Origin: JAJDUF01 sp965238265
GTDB taxonomy: Bacteria > Chloroflexota > UBA11872 > UBA12225 > JAJDUF01
Assembly (NCBI GenBank): GCA_965238265.1
Contig: OZ250185.1
Location: 1,674,001-1,738,000, forward strand
Direction of reading: 5' to 3'
DNA: 64,000 bases
Numbering within the stretch: position 1 is the stretch's first letter; every line of letters starts with the position of its first letter. The notes beneath the pieces were generated by a model. That model searched no databases. It saw only the letters and a program-made list of their open reading frames with translations, and had not been told where the DNA came from. Below are positions 50,003-59,124 of the stretch, piece by piece. The position numbers and the translations under genes were made by a program.

Positions 50003-50977
50003 TCAGTCGTCGAAGAGGCGCTTGACCAGATTGAGGAATTCGCCGCGGATTTGGGCACGATTGGCGACGGTCGCAACGTAGACGATGGGATCGTAGTCGT
50101 CGAGGCCGGACGTGACGGTCAGGTCGGCGGTCGTTTGCCCCTGGTCCCGCAGCCAGTGCAGCGCCCGGCTGAGGAGGGCAGAGGCAAGCCCCTTGCCTCC
50201 GAAGTCCCGCAGCACCAGCACGCCCCAGTCGAAGGCATCCTCGCCACCAGTCGGAACCTTCGCGTCGCACAGCGCCACCGGGCGCCCATCGTGATAGGCG
50301 ACGAAGTACGTCTGTTTGGGTTCGCCCGGCCCGTTCGCTCTGCCGATGGCTGCCTCGACCGCCGCGCGAACACGCACCTCGGTACGCTCGGCAAAGCCGG
50401 GGAGGTCTGCCGGCTGAAGCTCTACCCGATACCATTTCCGGTCCTTACGCGGGTCCTTCCACCACGTCCAGTAGGGCTGATACGAGTTAAGGACGAGACG
50501 GCCGACCTCTACCGGGTCCGGGTGCGGTGTCTGGACGATCCGCACGTGGTCCGGCAGCGGAACGTCTGCCAGGTTCGTGAGGTCCCAGCCCAGCACGACG
50601 GTCCGCCGCGAGGACCAGTAGCCCAGGTTGTAGAATGGCAGCGCCAGGCCCTGCCCATCGAGGATGAGGGCATCAATCTTGGTGACCTCGTGTGTGCGGA
50701 GCCGCTGCTCCGCCGCCTCGATCAAACGCTCGGCGAGGCCAGCGGTACCCTCTTGGCCGGCTTCGACCGTGAGGTCGGTAATGAGGCCGTGGCGTAGCTC
50801 GGGGTCGTCCCGTTGCGCGTGCCGCACTGCCCCGACGATCTCCTCGCGACGGCGGGCCACCAGCAGCTCACTGGGACCGTACCACAGCAAGTTCAACTCG
50901 CGGCGCACCCCCAGCAAACGCTCCGGCACCGTAGCAAGTGGCTCGATGATCGTGTCTTGGCTTGAGGTCTCACTCAT
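50003..50977 (-). CDS. GNAT-family N-acetyltransferase (double domain)
   Basis: A protein of about 324 residues with two GNAT-like halves: a degenerate first one (about 40-130, ELLVARRREEIVGAVRHA) and a canonical second one (about 170-315) with FVAYHDGRPVALCDAKVPTG, the acetyl-CoA loop DFGGKGLASALLSRALHWLR and TSGLDDYDPIVYVATVANRA. Start ATG 50977 (MSETSSQDT) is preferred over a far-upstream frame. Acceptor unknown. An extended -10 promoter with an internal palindrome lies upstream (51016-51039). Confidence 0.8.
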   Translation of the reverse strand: MSETSSQDTIIEPLATVPERLLGVRRELNLLWYGPSELLVARRREEIVGAVRHAQRDDPELRHGLITDLTVEAGQEGTAGLAERLIEAAEQRLRTHEVTKIDALILDGQGLALPFYNLGYWSSRRTVVLGWDLTNLADVPLPDHVRIVQTPHPDPVEVGRLVLNSYQPYWTWWKDPRKDRKWYRVELQPADLPGFAERTEVRVRAAVEAAIGRANGPGEPKQTYFVAYHDGRPVALCDAKVPTGGEDAFDWGVLVLRDFGGKGLASALLSRALHWLRDQGQTTADLTVTSGLDDYDPIVYVATVANRAQIRGEFLNLVKRLFDD

Positions 50978-51015
50978 CGCGTCGCTTCCCAGCCTCTCGA
51001 TACTCTGCAAGCGCG

Positions 51016-51039
51016 ATTATACCAGGCTTGTTGAAGCCT
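51016..51039 (-). promoter_or_regulatory. Extended -10 promoter with palindromic operator-like site
   Basis: On the minus strand, TGGTATAAT (51024-51016) is an extended -10 element for the GNAT gene. Immediately upstream, AGGCTT-GTTG-AAGCCT (51024-51039) is a perfect 6-bp inverted repeat placed in the spacer, as repressor sites often are. No -35 box is clear. Confidence 0.5.
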
Positions 51040-51145
51040 TCCTCACGCGACAGAGCTACTTTTTTCCGACAACTGCGTGTTAGATGGCAGAGTACGTTCC
51101 CTCACCTCACTTTGTAGTGGGGCAACGAGCGCCAACGGATCGTAG

Positions 51146-51174
51146 TTGACGCCCTATTGCGCCGGGAGTAGGAT
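51146..51174 (+). promoter_or_regulatory. Sigma-70-type promoter for the sugar isomerase operon
   Basis: TTGACG (51146-51151), a 17-bp spacer and TAGGAT (51169-51174) form a plausible vegetative promoter about 140 bp before the isomerase ATG. The rest of the 336-bp divergent gap holds no gene I can support. Confidence 0.45.
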
Positions 51175-51313
51175 GCTTTGCAGCGTGCTGCCCGTACTCC
51201 CGTTGCGGCCGCACCGGCTGCGCCACCCGGGACGAGCGTCGCCGGATCGCGCCGGGCCAGGGCGCAGGCGCTCACCTTAGCTTTGTGAAACCGCAAGCAC
51301 AGGAGGCGTGACG

Positions 51314-52306
51314 ATGGGACGACCCGTGACTCTCTTCACCGGCCAGTGGGCCGACCTCCCGCTGACCACGCTGGCCGAGAAGGCCGCCGGCTGGGGCTAC
51401 CAGGGCCTGGAGCTGGCCTGTTGGGGCGACCACTTCGATGTCGAGCAAGCCGCCGCCGATCCGGCCTACTGCGCCGGGCAGAAGGCCATCCTGGCGGAGC
51501 ATGGCCTCGACGTGTGGTCCATCTCCATGCATCTGCAAGGCCAGCTTGTCCTGGACCCGAATGATGCCCGCAGCAACGGCTTTGCCCCCGATGAGCTGGC
51601 CGATCAGCCGGAGCAAATCCGCGAGTGGGGTATCCGGCAGATGATGGCCGGCCCCCAAGCCGCCAAGAACCTCGGCGTGCAAGTCATCAACGGGTTCACC
51701 GGCTCTTCGATCTGGCACCTGATCTACTCGTTTCCCCCGACCGAACCGCAGTTGATCGAAGACGGGTTCCGGCTCTTCGCCGAGCGTTGGAATCCCATCA
51801 TGGACGAGTTCGGCAAGCATAACATGCGCTTCGCCTTGGAGGTCCATCCCACGGAGATCGCCTTCGACCTCTACTCGGCCGAGCGTGCCCTGGAAGCGCT
51901 CGGCCACCGCCCGGAGTTCGGCTTCAATCTCGATCCCAGCCACCTCATCTGGCAGGGGGTAGACCCCGCCACCTTCGCCCGCCACTTCGCCGACCGCATC
52001 TATCACGTCCACGTCAAGGACGCCAAGATCAACCGCGACGGCAAAGCCGGCATCATCTCCAGCTACCTGCCGTTCGGGGACCACCGACGCGGCTGGGACT
52101 TCGTCTCGCCAGGACATGGGGACATCAACTTCGACAACTTCATCCGGGCACTGAACGACATTGGCTACCAAGGGCCGCTCTCGGTGGAGTGGGAAGACTC
52201 GGGCATGGATCGGGAGTGGGGGGCGGCGGAGGCGGCGCAGTTCGTGAAGCGGATTGACTTCGCGCCGAGCGCCGTGGCCTTCGACGCCGCGTTTGGTGAT
52301 GAGTAA
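51314..52306 (+). CDS. Sugar phosphate isomerase/epimerase (xylose-isomerase-like TIM barrel)
   Basis: A 330-residue AP-endonuclease-2/TIM-barrel protein. Metal-binding and substrate residues are suggested by ALEVHPTEIAFDL (Glu/His), FGFNLDPSHLIWQGVD (Asp/His), IYHVHVKDAKIN (His) and LSVEWEDSGMDREWG (Glu). Such proteins isomerise or epimerise keto-sugars or inosose derivatives (IolE/DTE-like). ATG 51314 follows AGGAGG at 7 nt, an ideal site. It precedes a Gfo/Idh dehydrogenase and then a VOC protein, the pairing typical of a sugar/inositol catabolic module. Confidence 0.88.
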   Translation: MGRPVTLFTGQWADLPLTTLAEKAAGWGYQGLELACWGDHFDVEQAAADPAYCAGQKAILAEHGLDVWSISMHLQGQLVLDPNDARSNGFAPDELADQPEQIREWGIRQMMAGPQAAKNLGVQVINGFTGSSIWHLIYSFPPTEPQLIEDGFRLFAERWNPIMDEFGKHNMRFALEVHPTEIAFDLYSAERALEALGHRPEFGFNLDPSHLIWQGVDPATFARHFADRIYHVHVKDAKINRDGKAGIISSYLPFGDHRRGWDFVSPGHGDINFDNFIRALNDIGYQGPLSVEWEDSGMDREWGAAEAAQFVKRIDFAPSAVAFDAAFGDE

Positions 52307-52325
52307 GTGCGGCTCGGTGGGGGTA

Positions 52326-52362
52326 GGCCCCCCTATGGTCCCCCCGCTCCGCCGGGGGACGG
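52326..52362. repeat. GC hairpin repeat copy between isomerase and dehydrogenase
   Basis: GGCCCCCCTATGGTCCCCCC followed by GCTCCGCCGGGGGACGG. It lies between two co-directional genes without apparent disruption; the AGGAGGAG ribosome site at 52366 follows it. Confidence 0.65.
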
Positions 52363-52377
52363 CAGAGGAGGAGCGCG

Positions 52378-53574
<1,197 letters not shown>

Positions 53575-53621
53575 CGCGCCGCTATCCGGTTCACGGTATC
53601 GTTGCACTACTGTCTGGCGGG

Positions 53622-53662
53622 CCAAAGCTGCTTCTGAGCACGCTCAGTACAAGCAGCTTTGG
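53622..53662 (+). terminator. Strong 12-bp inverted repeat
   Basis: CCAAAGCTGCTT (53622-53633) and AAGCAGCTTTGG (53651-53662) pair perfectly, with an inner CTGAG/CTCAG stem. It lies after the dehydrogenase stop and 30 bp before the VOC start. It could be a terminator or operator; no U-tract is seen. Confidence 0.45.
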
Positions 53663-53691
53663 GTCTGCTACTCTCACCTGAGGAGGAGCAC

Positions 53692-54078
53692 ATGGCTGTC
53701 TTTCTGCACACGCGCATCCGCGTCAGCGACCTGGATCGTTCGGTCCGGTTCTACTGCGATCATCTCGGCTTCCGGGTGAAGAGCCGGAGTGAGCGCTCGC
53801 CGCAAGGCAACCAAGTGGTCCATCTGGAGCTACCGGGCAACGCGCCGACCCTGGAGCTGACCTACTCCGCCGACTACAACCTCAACGTACCCGAAGACCT
53901 AATGCACTTAGCCATCGGCGTCCCCGACCTGACGGCGAAGTGCGCTGACCTCGAAAAGAACGGCCTGGAGATCTGGCCCGACGGCTGGCGTGAGACCTTC
54001 GCCACCGGTCACAAGATGGCCTTCATAGACGACCCGGACGGCTACGAGATCGAGCTACTCGAACGCCAGGACGCCTAG
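53692..54078 (+). CDS. VOC/glyoxalase-family metalloprotein
   Basis: A 128-residue VOC protein starting at ATG 53692 behind AGGAGGAG. It has the two beta-alpha-beta-beta-beta units: FLHTRIRVSDLDRSVRFYCD and LGFRVKSRSE, then LMHLAIGVPDL and FIDDPDGYEIELLER. The expected metal ligands (His near 6, Glu near 57, His near 80, Glu near 123) are visible, as in lactoylglutathione lyase (GlxI). It may detoxify methylglyoxal or act as a dioxygenase or epimerase; the catabolic context is consistent with several roles. Confidence 0.85.
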   Translation: MAVFLHTRIRVSDLDRSVRFYCDHLGFRVKSRSERSPQGNQVVHLELPGNAPTLELTYSADYNLNVPEDLMHLAIGVPDLTAKCADLEKNGLEIWPDGWRETFATGHKMAFIDDPDGYEIELLERQDA

Positions 54079-54083
54079 TCAGT

Positions 54084-54236
54084 AGCTAGTGGAGAGTGGT
54101 CAGTGGAGAGGGGACGTGGTGTGCTTGTTCCCTCTCCCGCAACCCCTCTCCCAGGGCTGACTGGGGTAGGTACGGCCCGGTGCCAGGACTCCCCTTCCCT
54201 GGAGGGAAGGGGACAGGGGTTAGGTCCACACCCCGG
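54084..54236. repeat. Repeat-filled gap
   Basis: A heptad-type GTGGTCAGTGGAGAGG stretch (54084-54115) is followed by CCTCTCCCGCAACCCCTCTC, then GGGGTAGG and CCCCTTCC/GGAAGGGG hairpins (54165-54215) that end GGGGTTAGG. These are partial copies of the MITE-like and CCTCTCC families. No gene is seen. Confidence 0.55.
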
Positions 54237-54524
54237 TCAGGCCGCCGGTGCGGCGAGCGGTGGCTCGCGTGTCTCAGGAGAGCGGGCAGCGGCTTCCACT
54301 GAGTCCGTCTGATCCAGAAGGAACGTGACAAATCGCGCTCGTAGCGCCGACCAAGTGCGGTGCCGCAGCTGCGGATCACCTTGCTCCAATGCCCGCAGCT
54401 CCGCCTCCGTGGGGAGGTGCGGCGGACGTGGCACCGTCGCTGCATGGACAGAATCGAACTGTGAGCTTGTAGGCACATTCATAGCGGCGATCATGTGAGC
54501 GGCGGCTTTGCACAGCGCGGCCAA
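54237..54524 (-). CDS. Hypothetical protein, possibly the C-terminal half of a frameshifted gene
   Basis: About 80-95 residues with no recognised family (PTEAELRALEQGDPQLRHRT). The frame stays open upstream past 54604 without an obvious start (AWQGEAEAAICQELHNRDDP), overlapping the end of the next small frame in another register. It may therefore be the second half of a single broken gene. Exact start and coding status are uncertain. Confidence 0.4.
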   Translation of the reverse strand: MAALCKAAAHMIAAMNVPTSSQFDSVHAATVPRPPHLPTEAELRALEQGDPQLRHRTWSALRARFVTFLLDQTDSVEAAARSPETREPPLAAPAA

Positions 54525-54603
54525 AGGGGTGGTCGCGCCCTGCCAGTGAAGTGGTAACGGGTCAGGATCGTCCCGGTTGTGTAGCTCTTGGCAGATTGCG
54601 GCC

Positions 54604-54948
54604 TCAGCCTCTCCCTGCCAGGCGGCGGCTGGTCGGAATACGGGCTTGATCCCAGCGCGTCAGGGCGTAGAGCGCACTGGCGATCACGCCGAGCGCAGCG
54701 GTCCGGCGCCAGTAGCGCAGTTCATCAATGACGACAATGACGACTTCGCGCCGGCTGCGAGTCGCAGCGTCGGGCGGCCCATCACCGGTCGGCTCGCCGG
54801 GTGGGGCTGGCTCAGGCGGGGAGCTTGTCGTAGCAGGAGCGTCGGCTCCAGGGAGCGGCTGCGCTTCTCCGGAAGTAGGAGGCGCGGCCATGTCGTCTGC
54901 CGGGGACGTGGCGCCACCGGCATCACTGTGCGGATCAGGAGGTTGCAT
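54604..54948 (-). CDS. Hypothetical Pro-rich protein with one hydrophobic segment
   Basis: A 114-residue frame from ATG 54948. The first about 65 residues are Pro/Ala/Gly-rich and low complexity; then RREVVIVVIDELRYWRRTAA and LGVIASALYALTRWD suggest one membrane-proximal helix. No family recognised. It may be joined to the 54237 frame by a frameshift. Low confidence. Confidence 0.4.
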   Translation of the reverse strand: MQPPDPHSDAGGATSPADDMAAPPTSGEAQPLPGADAPATTSSPPEPAPPGEPTGDGPPDAATRSRREVVIVVIDELRYWRRTAALGVIASALYALTRWDQARIPTSRRLAGRG

Positions 54949-55010
54949 TGACACGTTTCTACACCGGGGATAGTGGCTAGGCTCTGTTGACATTTCCCCT
55001 TCATTCCCCT

Positions 55011-55110
55011 GTCACTCCGGCGAAAGCCGGAATCCAGCGGCCGGGGGCTGGCCCCTCTATGGCCCCCCGCTCCGCAGGGGGCCATGGATTCCCGCTTTCG
55101 TGCCAATGAC
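55011..55110. repeat. Compound inverted repeat: REP-like arms around a GC hairpin
   Basis: A REP-like arm (55011-55036, CACTCCGGCGAAAGCCGGAA), a GC hairpin (55049-55083, CCTCTATGGCCCCCCGCT) and a reverse arm (55085-55110, GGATTCCCGCTTTCG) form a mirrored unit. It shows two families moving as one block. Confidence 0.6.
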
Positions 55111-55169
55111 GAAAGGCGGTTGGTGGGTCATTGCCCCCGTGGCGTGGGTCAGCCGGCCTCGGCAGCCGG

Positions 55170-56750
55170 TCACGCGGCAGCACGCTGGCGGGCCAGCTCT
55201 ACTAGCGTGCGGACCCCATAGCCGGTGCCCCCTTTGGGCATGTACGGTCCCTCTTCGCCGCCCATCGCCGGGCCAGCGATGTCGAGGTGCAGCCAAGGGA
55301 CATCCTTGGCAAAGCGCTTGATGAACATGGCGCCGGTGATGGCGCCGCCAAAGCGGCCACCGACGTTCTTCATGTCCGCTACGTTGCTCTTCAACTCCTT
55401 CTTGTAGACATCATCCCAGACGGGCAGCTCCCAGGCCAGCTCACCAACCGCCTCCGCAGCGCCCCGGACCTCGGCGGCCAAGTCGGCATTATTGCTCATG
55501 AAGCCGGCCACCCGGCCGCCGAGCGCCACCAAGCAGGCGCCGGTGAGCGTGGCGAGGTCCACGATGCTCGCGGGGGTATAGCGCTGGGCGTAGGCGATCC
55601 CGTCGGCCAGGATGAGCCGCCCCTCCGCGTCGGTGTTGATGACCTCGATGGTCGTCCCGTCCAGCGCCCGCAGGATGTCGCCGGGCCGGATGGCCTGCCC
55701 CCCGGGCATGTTCTCGGTCGCCGGGACCAAGCCGATGACCCGCAGCGGCAAGCCCAGGCGGCCGATGGCACTCATAGCGCCAAGCACCGCCGCGCCCCCG
55801 GCCATGTCCATCTTCATTTCCTCCATCCCGGCAGAAGGCTTGATGGAGGTGCCGCCGGTATCGAAGGTCACGCCTTTCCCCACCAGGACGAGCGGCGCTT
55901 GCTCGGCGGTGCCCTCCGGCTCGTGCTCGACGACAATGAACGCCGGCGGCTCGCGCGATCCGCGCGCTACCCCCAGCAGCGCGCCCATCCCCTCGGCCTC
56001 GATAGCGTCGCGGTCGAGCACGGTGCAGCGCAGGCCGGCCGCGCCTGCCATCGCCGTCGCCGCCTCAGCGAGCGCGCGCGGCGGCAGGTCGTTCCCCGGC
56101 CGATTGACCAAATCACGGGTCCAGCGCACGGCGTTGGCGACGGTCTCGCCCTGACTCAGCCCCTCTTGCAGCACACTGAGCTTGGACTCGTCGAACTCGA
56201 CCACCGTCAGGCGCTCGACATCGCGGTCGGCCTCCCCCGCCTCATCATTCGTGCTTTGGAACTCCCGGAACCGATAGAGGCCGAGCAGCGATCCCTCGGC
56301 CACGGCCTGCGCCGCATCGCGGGCCGCCAAGTCACCGATTCCCGCCCCGTGGACGATAGTCGCCACGTGCCGTGCGCCGAGGTCGCGCGCCCGCTTGGCG
56401 GCAGTGGCCGCAACCTGACGCACGTGATCGAGCTTGAAGTCGTCTTGCTTGCCCAGCCCGACGACCAGCACCCGCTGGGCCGGCAAAGCGTCCGGCAGCG
56501 ATTGGGCAAAGGGACCTCCACCTCCGGCGGGGAGGTCAGTTGGGTCGGAACGAGGTGGATACAGGACGAGCACCTCGTTGAGCTTGCCCTTGAAGTCACC
56601 CGCCGCGATCACCTGGGAGATCATCCCGCCCAGGCGCTGATCTACGGCGCCGGTGGCTCCGCCGGGCGCGGTGACGCCCTCGAACAGATTGACGACAATC
56701 GCATCGGCCGCCGTCTCGTCAATGCGTCCGGCGACTAGCTCCAGTTCCAT
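55170..56750 (-). CDS. pepA: Leucyl aminopeptidase (cytosol aminopeptidase, M17)
   Basis: A 526-residue zinc/manganese aminopeptidase. The conserved metal site is present: LVGKGVTFDTGGTSIKP, KMDMAGGAAVLGAM and the signature NTDAEGRLILADGIAYA (metal-binding Asp and Glu). The N-terminal domain is the usual P-loop-like M17 domain. Start ATG 56750 follows AGAGGAG at 7 nt. It stands alone on its strand between repeat blocks. Confidence 0.95.
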   Translation of the reverse strand: MELELVAGRIDETAADAIVVNLFEGVTAPGGATGAVDQRLGGMISQVIAAGDFKGKLNEVLVLYPPRSDPTDLPAGGGGPFAQSLPDALPAQRVLVVGLGKQDDFKLDHVRQVAATAAKRARDLGARHVATIVHGAGIGDLAARDAAQAVAEGSLLGLYRFREFQSTNDEAGEADRDVERLTVVEFDESKLSVLQEGLSQGETVANAVRWTRDLVNRPGNDLPPRALAEAATAMAGAAGLRCTVLDRDAIEAEGMGALLGVARGSREPPAFIVVEHEPEGTAEQAPLVLVGKGVTFDTGGTSIKPSAGMEEMKMDMAGGAAVLGAMSAIGRLGLPLRVIGLVPATENMPGGQAIRPGDILRALDGTTIEVINTDAEGRLILADGIAYAQRYTPASIVDLATLTGACLVALGGRVAGFMSNNADLAAEVRGAAEAVGELAWELPVWDDVYKKELKSNVADMKNVGGRFGGAITGAMFIKRFAKDVPWLHLDIAGPAMGGEEGPYMPKGGTGYGVRTLVELARQRAAA

Positions 56751-57066
56751 CCGCTACTCCTCTCGACAGCTTGGTAGCACGCTGCATGTACGCCTCATCC
56801 CCCGGCTGCCTTCACCCTGGCCCTCTCCCTGGGAGAGAAGGCGCGACCACCTGGGCGCGATGAACCACGCCCCTACACAAAAAACTACCCTTGTCAGGGG
56901 AGTGAGGCCGGGGTTGCGTCAGGCTGTACCAACTCGCCGAGTATAGCACCCGGAGCCGCCAGCGCCTCCGAGTGCGCGTCCCGCTCCTGGCCCTCCCCCG
57001 TCATTCCCGCGAAAGCGGGAATCCACGTCCCCCTGCGAAGCGGGGGACCATAGGGGGGCCTGTACC
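56751..57066. repeat. 316-bp intergenic block of repeats
   Basis: No gene is seen. It holds a CCTCTCCCTGGGAGAG element (56805-56850), a palindrome-family end (GCGCGATGAACCACGCCCCT, near 56856), a REP-like palindrome (57000-57025) and a GC hairpin (57027-57060). It lies between pepA and chrA. Confidence 0.65.
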
Positions 57067-58233
57067 CTACCGGCCGAGTATGAAACCGATGATGGCGCCG
57101 GCGGCGATCAGCCAGAGCGTATCTATCTTGAAGCGTGCCAAGGCTAATGCGGCCACCGCACAGACCGCGATGGCCCAGGGGGTGGTCAGGGCCACGGCGG
57201 CCAGCGGCACCGACGCCGCGGCGATGGCCCCAACGACGGCTGCGCTCACGCCCTTGAGAAACGCGCGGGCGTAGGCGTTGTGCTGGATGCGGGCCAAGAA
57301 CGGGCCGGTGCCGAACAATACGAATACGAACGACGGCAGGAAGACCGCGACCGTTGCGACCACTGCTCCCGTCCAGCTCGCCGCCATGAATCCGACGAAC
57401 GTCGCCGTGGTCACGATTGGGCCGGGCGTCGTCTGGCCGAGCGCTACCCCATCGAGGAACTGCTGGTGCGTCAGCCAAGCGAACTGCTCTACGGCGTCGC
57501 CCTCGATCAACGGGATCAGCACGTAGCCGCCGCCGAAGAGCAGTGCGCCGGCCTTCAGGAAGACCCAGATCAGAGCGGGTAGGGCGCTGAGGTTGGCGGT
57601 CCAGGAGGTCGTCGGAGCTTGGAGCAGCAGCAGCCCCGCGGCCGCAGCCGGCGAGCGCGGGAACCATGGGAACCGCCCGCCGGGGGGGCCGTAGAGCCAG
57701 ATGCCGAGCAGGCCGGCGACGAGCAGGGCGACCAATTCGCCCCCCCGTACTGCCAGCGTCAGCCCCATGCTCGCCAAGCCGATCAGGAGCAGGCGCCAGT
57801 CCGTGATGCCCGTGACGGCCAGCCGGTAGGCGGCGATGACGATAATCGCCACGACGACCGGCTTCAGGCCCGCAAATACCGCCCCAACTTCCGGGATAGT
57901 GCCGTAGGACCGGTAGGCCCAGGAGAGCGCCAGCAGCATGACAAAGGCCGGCAGGATGAACGCCAAGCCGGCGATGAAGCCGCCGAATCGTCCGGCACGC
58001 AGGTAGCCGAGGTGAATGGCCATCTCGGTCGAGTTGGGGCCGGGGATGAGGTTGGTCGCCGCGAGGGCGTCCAGAAAGTGCTGCCGGTCTATCCATTTGC
58101 GCCGGCGCACGGCCTCTTCTTCCATGAGCGCGATGTGGGCCGTCGGGCCGCCAAAGCCGATCACGCCCAGCTTGAAGAAGAGGCCGGCCACCTCGGCCAG
58201 GGAGCCGCCGGATCGCTCCTGCTCTGTGCTCAT
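57067..58233 (-). CDS. chrA: Chromate transporter, ChrA (CHR) family
   Basis: A 388-residue inner-membrane protein with two tandem CHR halves (about 12-180 and 205-385). The N-terminal half has FKLGVIGFGGPTAHIALMEE and LAATNLIPGPNSTEMAIHLG; the C-terminal half has FLKAGALLFGGGYVLIPLIE and GVALGQTTPGPIVTTATFVG. These are the paired GFGGP and GPxxT motifs of bidomain ChrA, a chromate/anion efflux system. Start ATG 58233. It follows the DUF429 gene at 21 bp and is probably co-transcribed. Confidence 0.93.
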   Translation of the reverse strand: MSTEQERSGGSLAEVAGLFFKLGVIGFGGPTAHIALMEEEAVRRRKWIDRQHFLDALAATNLIPGPNSTEMAIHLGYLRAGRFGGFIAGLAFILPAFVMLLALSWAYRSYGTIPEVGAVFAGLKPVVVAIIVIAAYRLAVTGITDWRLLLIGLASMGLTLAVRGGELVALLVAGLLGIWLYGPPGGRFPWFPRSPAAAAGLLLLQAPTTSWTANLSALPALIWVFLKAGALLFGGGYVLIPLIEGDAVEQFAWLTHQQFLDGVALGQTTPGPIVTTATFVGFMAASWTGAVVATVAVFLPSFVFVLFGTGPFLARIQHNAYARAFLKGVSAAVVGAIAAASVPLAAVALTTPWAIAVCAVAALALARFKIDTLWLIAAGAIIGFILGR

Positions 58234-58254
58234 TCGCTTCCTGCCCTCCGCTCG

Positions 58255-59010
58255 TCAGGTCTGCACCACGTATACCATCTCCATCGGCAAGCCGTTGCTG
58301 TCTGTTGGGGGGCACTCCGGGAGAGTCTGGAGCTTATCCGGCCAGCCTAGCTTGGCCGTGACCGCCGCCGCGAGCGCGTCGAGGATGTCGTCCCTGGCAA
58401 CTTGCTTCCGACGGTACTTGCGAAACGCGCAATTGTAGATATTGTCGGTTCGCGGTTCACAGCGCTTCAAGACCTCGATGCGTTCTTTGATTCCTTTGCC
58501 ACCTTTCGTCTTCTTGGCATGACACATAGCATTGCTTCTATTCAGCGCCCAGAAACAAATCTCGGGATGGACTTCTCTCACCCATGGTGGTGCCTCCCTG
58601 CAACGTTTGCTCAGTACTTCGTCAACCTCGGCGATCTTATCCATTATGTAGTAGGTCTGCAGGGCGATCCCCTTGCCTCTACTAGACTTCGATAGTTCAT
58701 TCGTACATGCATGGTTCATCTTATTCTCCACCATCTTACGGACTAGCTCGCGAGGCGGCACGGGGAAGACACTCCGACCGCGGTCGCGTAGCACCTCTCT
58801 TGCCCTCGGCTCGCAAGCTCTCTCATCTGGACCACCTTCAAGCAGCCCGATCGGGATGTCCGCGAGCACCAGCCGGGCCTCGCCGTAGTGGACCAGCAGC
58901 TCGCAAAACGTCTTGAACGCCCGCACTTCGTAGCCGTCGCAGTTGTCAAGTCCGACGCTAAACCACCCGTCAGGGCAGCCGTCCACACCGACGAATTGGG
59001 ATTTGCTCAT
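58255..59010 (-). CDS. DUF429-domain protein (RNase H-like fold)
   Basis: A protein of about 251 residues with the DUF429 pattern: FVGVDGCPDGWFSVGLD, LVLADIPIGLLEG, VREVHPEICFWALN and the terminal DDILDALAAAVTAK. The acidic residues are placed like an RNase H-like nuclease site. The function of this family is not established. The DNA is somewhat AT-richer than its neighbours and the protein is rich in Lys/Cys, so it may be horizontally acquired. It lies just upstream of chrA. Start ATG 59010 or 59016. Confidence 0.85.
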   Translation of the reverse strand: MSKSQFVGVDGCPDGWFSVGLDNCDGYEVRAFKTFCELLVHYGEARLVLADIPIGLLEGGPDERACEPRAREVLRDRGRSVFPVPPRELVRKMVENKMNHACTNELSKSSRGKGIALQTYYIMDKIAEVDEVLSKRCREAPPWVREVHPEICFWALNRSNAMCHAKKTKGGKGIKERIEVLKRCEPRTDNIYNCAFRKYRRKQVARDDILDALAAAVTAKLGWPDKLQTLPECPPTDSNGLPMEMVYVVQT

Positions 59011-59050
59011 GGTCATTGCTCACCAACGTTAGTTCCGTAGGGATCGTGCT

Positions 59051-59088
59051 GGCCCCCCCTATGGCCCCCCCCGCTTTGCAGGGGGACG
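59051..59088. repeat. GC hairpin repeat copy
   Basis: GGCCCCCCCTATGGCCCCCC followed by CCGCTTTGCAGGGGGACGG. Same family as 52326. It lies between DUF429 and the diguanylate cyclase stop. Confidence 0.6.
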
Positions 59089-59124
59089 GCACTGCCCTCC
59101 CCTGTGCGTCAGCACGGGGGAGGG

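Noticed and set aside
55287..56738. Plus-strand open frame of 483 codons
   Set aside because: It is antisense to pepA and arises from high GC; no family motif.
56894..58315. Minus-strand open frame of 473 codons in another register
   Set aside because: Shadow of chrA; low-complexity Arg/Gly/Pro-rich translation without motifs.
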